From: SIO4C1 sp039820425
GTDB taxonomy: Bacteria > Cyanobacteriota > Cyanobacteriia > Phormidesmidales > Phormidesmidaceae
DNA: 6,545 bases
Direction of reading: 5' to 3'
Assembly (NCBI GenBank): GCA_039820425.1
Contig: JBCBQD010000297.1
Span: 1 to 6,545 of the forward strand
Below the pieces are notes generated by a model, which did no database searches, had not been told where the DNA came from, and was given only the letters and a program-made list of their open reading frames with translations. The position numbers were made by a program, and so were the translations under genes. How positions within the stretch are numbered: the stretch's first letter is position 1; each line of letters starts with the position of its first letter. Below are positions 1-4,851 of the stretch, piece after piece.

Positions 1-889
1 AAGCATCCAGGGCCTCTGGAATAGCCTCCTCTAGATAAAGCGCCCGCCCCTGCTCTAAATAGTCACTGGCGGTAAATTTGAGACGGGCATTGGCAGCTTT
101 GAGGGCATTCAGCTGGCGAGTTAACGCCTGCAATCTTCGCTGAAGCTCTGGGGTAGCGCCTTGCATGGGGGCAGGCAATAACTGGGTCAGCTCTTGAATG
201 AGGGTATCTTTTTCCACCTGGGCGTCAGAGTTAAGCTGCTGTAGTTGGGCAGCGAACTCATCCCGCAGGGCTTGAATTTCTAGCTTAAAGGCCTCAGTTT
301 GCTCCTTCAGCTCGGCTTCGACCTCGCGATCAAGCTGCTTATGAACTTCATCGTGCAGCTGCTTACGGGTTTCGGCCATGACCTGGTTAATCACACTGCG
401 GCGAATAAACCAAAACCCTGCCGCCGTCAAAATCGGAATCGCAGTCAGCACCACTAGTAAAACGTTTAGCAGAGCTGTGGTGTGGGAAAAGGTGCGATCA
501 ACCTCAGCTTGGATGACCTGGCGAATCACCAGGCTTTTTTGCAAATCTTCCTCGACCAGCCGCTGTAGCTGGGGGTCATTGCGAAATTGTTCGAACTTAT
601 CCCAAAGTGAGGCCGAATAGGGATAAAGAGGGACTGAGGGAGGTGACTGTTGAAACGCCCCTGCCGAAGCGGGCTGCCCCTCTGATGGGGGACGTAAAAA
701 GGGGGGGGCAAATTGTGGGGTGGCCTTGAGTGCGTAGGTGGGGGGTGGTTCTGTCGGAGTCTCAAGGGCTAGAGCCGGGAGAGGAAGCGCCAAGCCAAAG
801 AGCAGCAAGGCTAAACAACATCCCAATGCGAACTGACTAATCAGCAGATGTACTATTTCATAGCCGCTTTGGAGGAGCCTTGCTACCAT
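1..889 (-). CDS. Membrane-anchored coiled-coil protein entering a TPR domain (C-terminus off the window)
   Basis: Reading the minus strand from the ATG at 889 gives 296 open codons running off position 1, so the gene is 3'-truncated. Residues about 15-41 form a hydrophobic segment ending PALALE, either a signal peptide (cut after ALA41) or a signal anchor. A Pro-rich linker follows (about 45-90, many PP pairs). A second membrane helix spans about 139-162 and is followed by RR. Residues about 165-270 are charged and heptad-like (rich in E, K, Q, L), predicting a coiled coil. The last visible residues, DYLEQGRALYLEEAIPEALD, look like the first helix pair of a tetratricopeptide repeat. Cyanobacteria have many such anchored coiled-coil/TPR proteins, generally of unknown role and presumed to be scaffolds; the function here is unknown. 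An in-frame TTG at 949 with a good Shine-Dalgarno would add 20 residues. Confidence 0.82.
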   Translation of the reverse strand, partial: MVARLLQSGYEIVHLLISQFALGCCLALLLFGLALPLPALALETPTEPPPTYALKATPQFAPPFLRPPSEGQPASAGAFQQSPPSVPLYPYSASLWDKFEQFRNDPQLQRLVEEDLQKSLVIRQVIQAEVDRTFSHTTALLNVLLVVLTAIPILTAAGFWFIRRSVINQVMAETRKQLHDEVHKQLDREVEAELKEQTEAFKLEIQALRDEFAAQLQQLNSDAQVEKDTLIQELTQLLPAPMQGATPELQRRLQALTRQLNALKAANARLKFTASDYLEQGRALYLEEAIPEALDA

Positions 890-959
890 AGCCCCTAATC
901 GACGCTGCCAATCTTGCTGCCATAGGTTACCTTTGGAATTTAGTGCCAAACCTAGTCAA

Positions 960-964
960 CCTCC
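960..964 (-). promoter_or_regulatory. Shine-Dalgarno GGAGG supporting an alternative TTG start at 949
   Basis: On the minus strand GGAGG lies 10 nt before an in-frame TTG (949-947), the same spacing as the rpe ribosome site. Starting there adds 20 residues (ALNSKGNLWQQDWQRRLGA between the TTG and the ATG-encoded Met) before the first hydrophobic segment. An in-frame TGA at 958-956 limits any longer extension. The ATG at 889 has only an ill-spaced GGGG upstream. Other genes here lack Shine-Dalgarno sites, so this does not settle the start. Confidence 0.4.
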
Positions 965-996
965 GACTGTCGCAGCGCCCAGCGTCATCCTAGCAT

Positions 997-1025
997 GCCA
1001 AAAGTTGGCCTAAAAAAATGGCCAA
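997..1025. repeat. Overlapping GCCAA/TTGGC inverted repeats
   Basis: GCCAA (997-1001) pairs with TTGGC (1005-1009) across 3 nt. TTGGCC (1005-1010) also pairs with GGCCAA (1020-1025) across TAAAAAAAT. The shared half-site means two alternative dyads. They sit between divergent genes, where an operator would be expected, but no known regulator consensus is recognised. Confidence 0.4.
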
Positions 1026-1095
1026 AAATCAGCCCAAAACACGGAGCAAAATCTTTATATCAAGCCATTTTGAAGAGAGCACAAAGCCCCTCACA

Positions 1096-1125
1096 TTGAT
1101 GCCCTCTACTTATCAGCTGTATGCA
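1096..1125 (+). promoter_or_regulatory. Weak candidate promoter for the SLC12-type transporter
   Basis: TTGATG (1096-1101) and TATGCA (1120-1125) are separated by 18 nt. Each box matches the sigma70 consensus at four of six positions. It would give a leader of roughly 115 nt before the ATG at 1248. This is pattern matching only. Confidence 0.2.
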
Positions 1126-1247
1126 ACACTAATCTGCAGCGTGCCTGTGCAAAACTGTGAACAATCTGGCGCTTCACCGGATAAAAAAATCAGAACTCGT
1201 TCAAAAAGCCCTGAGCCTATCCCCCACCCAGCAAATTCTCCATCGTC

Positions 1248-3470
1248 ATGTCATCACGCTCTACCACCGCTGAAAACGTCGTTACTAAGTCCAACGGTGC
1301 CGGATTAGGTACATTTGGCGGCGTCTTTACCCCCTCTATCCTGACCATTTTGGGGGTGATCATGTATCTCCGTTTTGGTTGGGTTGTAGGTCACATGGGC
1401 CTATGGCAAACCCTGTTAATCGTAACAATTGCAACCTCCATTACTTTTGTTACCGGACTCTCAATTAGCGCCATCGCCACCGACCAGGTGGTGCGGGCGG
1501 GCGGTGCCTATTACATGATTAGCCGCTCCCTTGGGATTGAGACCGGCGGTGCTGTGGGCCTGCCCTTGTACTTTGCCCAAGCCTTTTCGGTGGCACTCTA
1601 CACCATTGGCTTTGCCGAAAGCGTGGTGAAGGTGTTTGGAGGCAACCAAACCCTGGTAGCACTGATTACCACCCTGTTAATCACCGCGTTGGCCCTTAAG
1701 TCAGCTGAAATTGCCATCAAAGCCCAATATTTCATAATGGTTGCGATTGTTCTATCGCTGATCAGTCTGGCGTTTGGTCATACGGTTCCCCTGACCGAGT
1801 TGCCTGTGCCTGAGGAACCTGGGTCGGTTGGATTTTGGGCCGTGTTTGCAGTCTTTTTCCCAGCGGTCACGGGCATTATGGCCGGGGTTAACATGTCGGG
1901 CGACCTCAAGGACCCCTCCAAATCAATTCCCACCGGGACCCTGGCCGCCGTTGGCGTCGGCTATATCATCTATATGCTGATTCCATTGCTGCTATTTTGG
2001 CGGGCTGATCCTGAGACTCTGGTGGCAGAGGAGCTGGTTATGCAGCGGATCGCGTTTTGGGGACCGTCCATTTTGCTGGGGGTTTGGGGAGCCACCCTCT
2101 CAAGTGCGATTGGCAGTATTTTAGGCGCTCCGCGGATTTTGCAGGCCCTTGCCCGAGATAGCATTTTGCCCAAGCGCCTCCGCTGGCTCGGCCAGGGTGA
2201 GGGGCCTAGTGATGAGCCCAGGCTGGGAACGCTTTTTACCCTTGGGATTGCTCTGGCGGTCGTGGGTCTGGGCGATCTAAATCTAATCGCACCGGTCCTC
2301 TCGATGTTTTTCTTGACCACCTATATGGTGCTCAATGTCGCCGCAGGCATCGAAGCTTTTTTACAAAGCCCCTCCTATCGACCGACCTTTAAGGTGCCCT
2401 GGTATGTCTCTATCTTGGGGGCTCTAGGGTGCATTGTCGTGATGTTTTTAATCAATGCGGTGGCCACTGTCATCGCTGCGCTAATCGTCCTGGGGGTCTA
2501 TCTCTGGCTTGAGCGCCAGGAAATCCGCACCACCTGGGGCGATGTGCGCCAGGGAATATGGCTTTCGCTGCTGCGGGTAGGGTTATTTAACATCGACGAT
2601 AGCCCTGACCCCAAAAATTGGCGGCCCCACTTGTTAGTGCTGTCTGGGGCCCCCACTAGACGCTGGCACCTGATCGAAATGGCCACGGCACTGACCCACG
2701 GTCGCGGACTGGTGACGGTCGCGAGCGTCTTGCCCAGCGGCTCCCGCGATCTCGCTCAGCAAGAAACCATGGGCAATACGATTCGAGAATACCTGGAGCG
2801 CAAAGGCATTCAAGCCTTCGTCAAATTAATTGCTGCCCCCGATCCCTTTGCAGGGGCAGAGCAACTGATCGAAGCCTACGGGATTGGGCCGCTAGTTCCT
2901 AACACGGTTTTGCTGGGGGATACCGAAACGCCTGATCCAGAAATCCAGCAACGGTACTACAACATCATTGCTAAGTGCCACCAAGCCAAACGCAATGTGA
3001 TCATTTTTCGCAGCCAACCTGACAATATCGAAGCACTTTATCGCCGCCAGCCTAAACGCATTGATGTTTGGTGGGGGGGGCTCCAAGCTAACGGGGGGTT
3101 GATGCTAATCCTGGCTTATCTGCTGCGCAGTAGCTGGCAGTGGCGTTCAGCCGACATTTATCTAAAACTGGTTGTCTCTGATGAAACCGCCGCCCAAGCC
3201 GCTGAAGCAAATCTTGAAACCTTAATTGAAACAGTGAGAATTGGGGGCGCAAAATCAGAAGTCATCGTTGCAGGTAAACGCCCTTTTGAAGATATTCTTA
3301 AAACCTCTTCGGCTGGGGCTGATATTGTCTTTATGGGCCTGGCAACACCGGGCGAGTCCTTTCCAAGCCAATATCGGGCTTTGCAAAATAGAACGGCGGC
3401 CTTACCCCCCACCATCTTCGTATTGGCTTCAGAAGAACTGGCGTTTTCTGAGCTGTTGCAAAAAGACTAG
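1248..3470 (+). CDS. SLC12-family cation-chloride cotransporter (Na-K-Cl type, APC superfamily)
   Basis: A 740-residue inner-membrane transporter of the amino acid-polyamine-cation fold. Residues about 26-420 hold twelve hydrophobic helices. Residues about 457-740 form the cytosolic C-terminal domain typical of SLC12. Family landmarks in order are GVIMYLRFGWVVG (36-48, TM1), GGAYYMISRSLG (85-96), FFPAVTGIMAGVNMSGDL (203-220, TM6), ATLSS (282-286, TM8), GAPRILQALARDSILP (293-308), NWRPHLLVLSG (457-467) and IDVWWGGLQANGGLMLILAYL (605-625). By recalled alignment to animal NKCC1, the potassium-site Tyr (Y118), Pro (P205) and Thr (T208) and the sodium-site serines (S285, S286) are kept. KCC-type members lose the serine pair, so sodium-coupled chloride symport is inferred. 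The Asn of TM1 is Thr33. ATG 1248 is the first start after an in-frame TGA (1212); it has no Shine-Dalgarno. The gene converges on the 60-aa gene 15 nt downstream. Family assignment is firm; substrates are inferred. Confidence 0.93.
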   Translation: MSSRSTTAENVVTKSNGAGLGTFGGVFTPSILTILGVIMYLRFGWVVGHMGLWQTLLIVTIATSITFVTGLSISAIATDQVVRAGGAYYMISRSLGIETGGAVGLPLYFAQAFSVALYTIGFAESVVKVFGGNQTLVALITTLLITALALKSAEIAIKAQYFIMVAIVLSLISLAFGHTVPLTELPVPEEPGSVGFWAVFAVFFPAVTGIMAGVNMSGDLKDPSKSIPTGTLAAVGVGYIIYMLIPLLLFWRADPETLVAEELVMQRIAFWGPSILLGVWGATLSSAIGSILGAPRILQALARDSILPKRLRWLGQGEGPSDEPRLGTLFTLGIALAVVGLGDLNLIAPVLSMFFLTTYMVLNVAAGIEAFLQSPSYRPTFKVPWYVSILGALGCIVVMFLINAVATVIAALIVLGVYLWLERQEIRTTWGDVRQGIWLSLLRVGLFNIDDSPDPKNWRPHLLVLSGAPTRRWHLIEMATALTHGRGLVTVASVLPSGSRDLAQQETMGNTIREYLERKGIQAFVKLIAAPDPFAGAEQLIEAYGIGPLVPNTVLLGDTETPDPEIQQRYYNIIAKCHQAKRNVIIFRSQPDNIEALYRRQPKRIDVWWGGLQANGGLMLILAYLLRSSWQWRSADIYLKLVVSDETAAQAAEANLETLIETVRIGGAKSEVIVAGKRPFEDILKTSSAGADIVFMGLATPGESFPSQYRALQNRTAALPPTIFVLASEELAFSELLQKD

Positions 3471-3485
3471 CCATCCGAACCCTAG

Positions 3486-3668
3486 TTACTCAACCACCCG
3501 AAGCCGACCCTGAGTGAGGGCATCATAAATCTGATTGATCAGCATTTTGTCGTTGGGGCTGATATTGCCCCCCGCAAACATTGACATCAGCACGTGCTGA
3601 TCGGTGCGGGTAATGCGGCGGGTGGAAAAAATTTTGGCGACCATTTCTTCAACGGATGTCATAGTCAT
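3486..3668 (-). CDS. Conserved cyanobacterial small protein of unknown function (60 aa)
   Basis: A complete 60-residue soluble protein with no signal peptide or membrane helix. The sequence begins MTMTSVEEMVAKIFSTRRIT and ends INQIYDALTQGRLRVVE. The pattern of a short helix, an STRRITRTDQ turn, then a second helix pair and a basic RLRVV tail resembles small cyanobacterial hypothetical proteins I recall, but I know no function. ATG 3668 is chosen; a second ATG two codons on is possible. No Shine-Dalgarno is visible. The start overlaps the last 20 nt of a possible 46-codon upstream ORF, which could supply translational coupling. It converges on the transporter, with the two stop codons separated by 15 bp. 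Confidence 0.75.
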   Translation of the reverse strand: MTMTSVEEMVAKIFSTRRITRTDQHVLMSMFAGGNISPNDKMLINQIYDALTQGRLRVVE

Positions 3669-3789
3669 ACGGGTTAGCAGCGGGGTTGGTTAGGTAGGTA
3701 ATTAAGTCTACATACACAAATTTATAAGGTTCGATTTGATACAGCATCAGTGATCTATCGTATTTGCTGATGCCGTTAGGTTTTCGCAT
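3649..3789 (-). CDS. Possible 46-codon ORF overlapping the start of the 60-aa gene
   Basis: Minus-strand ATG at 3789, stop TGA at 3651-3649. The translation opens MRKPNGISKYDRS, has an internal Met at residue 15 (3747), and continues LYQIEPYKFVYVDLITYLT and NPAANPYDYDIR. Composition is protein-like, with aromatic and beta-branched residues followed by an N/P/Y/D-rich tail. Its end overlaps the next start by 20 nt, as in coupled genes. Against it: no Shine-Dalgarno at either Met, short length, and an NtcA-like palindrome inside it. It may be chance in an AT-rich leader. I recognise no family. Confidence 0.28.
   Translation of the reverse strand: MRKPNGISKYDRSLMLYQIEPYKFVYVDLITYLTNPAANPYDYDIR
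3698..3711. promoter_or_regulatory. NtcA-like palindrome GTA-N8-TAC
   Basis: GTA (3698-3700), eight bases ATTAAGTC, then TAC (3709-3711) matches the core consensus of the cyanobacterial nitrogen regulator NtcA. It lies 29 nt upstream of the ATG of the 60-aa gene. A class II activator site would put the transcription start near 3663, inside that coding region, and I see no TAN3T box 22 nt downstream. If functional it would more likely repress. Chance matches to this six-base core are common. Confidence 0.25.
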
Positions 3790-3800
3790 TACGTACGCAT

Positions 3801-3846
3801 AACCATAAAAAAGAAGGGTCGCTGTAGACCCTTCTTTTTTATGGTT
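3801..3846. terminator. Bidirectional intrinsic terminator downstream of rpe
   Basis: A perfect 20-bp inverted repeat (3801-3820 with 3827-3846) flanks a 6-nt loop GCTGTA. The core is GAAGGGTC/GACCCTTC, flanked by A6 on one side and T6 on the other, so either transcript ends in a GC stem plus U tract. It lies 89 nt beyond the rpe stop codon on the minus strand, and would also stop plus-strand read-through from the transporter. It separates rpe from the small gene, which therefore needs its own promoter. Confidence 0.9.
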
Positions 3847-3851
3847 TACCA

Positions 3852-3870
3852 GATGGGCAAGACGCCCACC
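3852..3870. repeat. Small hairpin, TGGGC-AAGAC-GCCCA
   Basis: TGGGC (3854-3858) and GCCCA (3864-3868) form a short stem around AAGAC. On the minus strand this reads GGTGGGCGTCTTGCCCATC, resembling short dispersed GC-rich hairpins common in cyanobacterial intergenic DNA. It lies between the rpe stop and the terminator. No second copy is seen in the window. Confidence 0.4.
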
Positions 3871-3935
3871 CTAAGACGTATTTTGCGCTTTAGTATTTTG
3901 CGTTTTGAGTAAACAACTAAACAGCCCTGAGCAAC

Positions 3936-4640
3936 TTAAACAGCAGCCAACTCAGGGGTGGGACGCTTGCTGTTGCGAATGCCACTAATCGCTGCTGCAT
4001 AGTCATCGGTATTGAAAACAGCTGAGCCTGCAACAATGGCATTTGCCCCGGCTTCTAATACCTGCCAGGTGTTGTCTACCTTAAGCCCCCCGTCTACCTC
4101 AATCCATGGGTCAAGGCCTCGCTCATCGCACATTTGACGCAGCTGACGAATCTTGGGCAGCACTGCGGGGATAAACTTCTGGCCACCAAAGCCAGGGTTA
4201 ACGCTCATGATCAAAACCAGATCGCAGACCTCTAGCACGTGCTCGATCAGTGTGAGCGGGGTCGATGGATTGAGGACAACGCCAGACTGCTTGCCCAGTT
4301 CACGGATTTGGCACAGGGTGCGATGCAGGTGGGGAGAAGCGTTGTGCTCAGCATGCACGGAGATAATATCTGCGCCCGCTTTGGCAAAGCCTTCGACATA
4401 TTTTTCGGGCTCGACGATCATCAGGTGTACATCGAGGGGCTTTTGGGTGAGCGGACGAATGGCCTTGACGATCAGGGGACCAATGGTGATGTTAGGGACA
4501 AAACGGCCATCCATCACATCAACGTGAATCCAATCTGCACCTGCTGCATCGGCAGCCTTGATTTCTTCACCCAGGCGGCTAAAGTCGGCGGACAAAATCG
4601 AAGGGGAAATAACAACAGATTTTTGAGATTGGGTTTGCAT
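3936..4640 (-). CDS. rpe: Ribulose-phosphate 3-epimerase
   Basis: This enzyme (EC 5.1.3.1) interconverts D-ribulose 5-phosphate and D-xylulose 5-phosphate in the Calvin-Benson cycle and the oxidative pentose phosphate pathway, in the cytosol. The 234-residue protein has the family's usual length and a TIM-barrel pattern. Motifs are SPSILSADF (12-20), HVDVMDGRFVPN (39-50), DVHLMI (70-75), VNPGFGGQ (147-154), EVDGG (181-185) and AGSAVF (204-209). The metal and catalytic set H39, D41, H72 and D183 is intact. The ATG at 4640 is preferred over one at 4748, because AGGAGG lies 10 nt upstream and the family N-terminus begins just before SPSILSADF; the 36-residue extension looks non-coding. The gene is divergent from the protease and is followed by the terminator at 3801-3846. 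Confidence 0.97.
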   Translation of the reverse strand: MQTQSQKSVVISPSILSADFSRLGEEIKAADAAGADWIHVDVMDGRFVPNITIGPLIVKAIRPLTQKPLDVHLMIVEPEKYVEGFAKAGADIISVHAEHNASPHLHRTLCQIRELGKQSGVVLNPSTPLTLIEHVLEVCDLVLIMSVNPGFGGQKFIPAVLPKIRQLRQMCDERGLDPWIEVDGGLKVDNTWQVLEAGANAIVAGSAVFNTDDYAAAISGIRNSKRPTPELAAV

Positions 4641-4650
4641 GGTGGGACAG

Positions 4651-4656
4651 CCTCCT
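4651..4656 (-). promoter_or_regulatory. Shine-Dalgarno AGGAGG fixing the rpe start
   Basis: A full AGGAGG on the minus strand sits 10 nt before the ATG at 4640. It is the strongest ribosome site in the window and argues against the longer frame starting at 4748. Confidence 0.85.
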
Positions 4657-4664
4657 GCGATCGC
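4657..4664. repeat. HIP1 octamer GCGATCGC
   Basis: The highly iterated palindrome of cyanobacterial genomes, here directly upstream of the rpe Shine-Dalgarno, in the 5' leader. It supports a cyanobacterial origin. Confidence 0.8.
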
Positions 4665-4673
4665 AAATAATTG

Positions 4674-4703
4674 TGTATATCGTAACAAAATCTTTAGACT
4701 CAA
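4674..4703 (-). promoter_or_regulatory. Candidate sigma70-type promoter of rpe
   Basis: On the minus strand TTGAGT (4703-4698) and TATACA (4679-4674) are spaced by 18 nt, each matching four of six consensus bases. Transcription would start near 4667, giving a leader of about 27 nt that holds the HIP1 octamer and AGGAGG. The -35 box coincides with one of the CTCAA/TTGAG elements. Confidence 0.45.
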
Positions 4704-4761
4704 CTCAAATTCCACGAAATATCTAGTTTGAGTGTCATGACATCTCAAGCTCAGTTTGAGC
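4698..4761. promoter_or_regulatory. Cluster of TTGAG/CTCAA inverted repeats between rpe and the protease
   Basis: CTCAA occurs at 4699, 4704 and 4744, and TTGAG at 4728 and 4756. ACTCAAA (4703-4709) mirrors TTTGAGT (4727-4733). TTGAG and CTCAA (4728-4748) flank the perfect palindrome TGTCATGACA (4733-4742). GCTCA (4749-4753) mirrors TGAGC (4757-4761). The cluster covers and lies upstream of the putative rpe -35 box, as an operator would. No named regulator is recognised. Confidence 0.4.
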
Positions 4762-4851
4762 AGTCCCCCGACACTACCAACCGAGGAAACCCATAAGGCG
4801 AAGGGATTGCGCTAAAGTTGCTGTTAACGGCCCTTTACCCTTTAAATAGCA

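Larger units (their letters stand above)
890..1247. other. Divergent intergenic region, no credible gene
   Basis: These 358 bases separate the minus-strand coiled-coil gene from the plus-strand transporter, so both promoters should lie here. I see no tRNA, riboswitch or mobile element. The 907-1025 part contains four GCCAA pentamers (907, 945, 997, 1021) and one TTGGC (1005) around an A7 tract. A weak sigma70-like pair for the transporter is TTGATG at 1096-1101 with TATGCA at 1120-1125 (18-nt spacer). A 96-codon open frame (1018-1308) crosses the region but lacks domain-like composition and runs into the transporter start, so I do not call it. Confidence 0.6.

Noticed and set aside
1018..1308. 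96-codon plus-strand open frame upstream of the transporter
   Set aside because: It overlaps the transporter start in another frame, lacks a Shine-Dalgarno, and its Ser/Pro/Thr/Lys-rich translation has no recognisable domain.
1970..2320. 116-codon minus-strand frame opposite the transporter
   Set aside because: It is an antisense shadow of conserved transporter helices, with Arg/Ser/Pro-rich composition typical of reversed coding sequence.
3073..3080. G8 homopolymer in the transporter as a possible frameshift site
   Set aside because: The frame stays intact on both sides and encodes the conserved VWWGG motif, so neither slippage nor sequencing error is indicated.
4153..4670. Plus-strand open frames opposite rpe (124 and 143 codons)
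   Set aside because: They are antisense shadows of a strongly conserved enzyme gene, with no domain-like content.
4641..4748. 36-residue N-terminal extension of Rpe from an ATG at 4748
   Set aside because: AGGAGG sits 10 nt before the ATG at 4640, the family N-terminus begins there, and the extension covers the putative promoter and palindromes.
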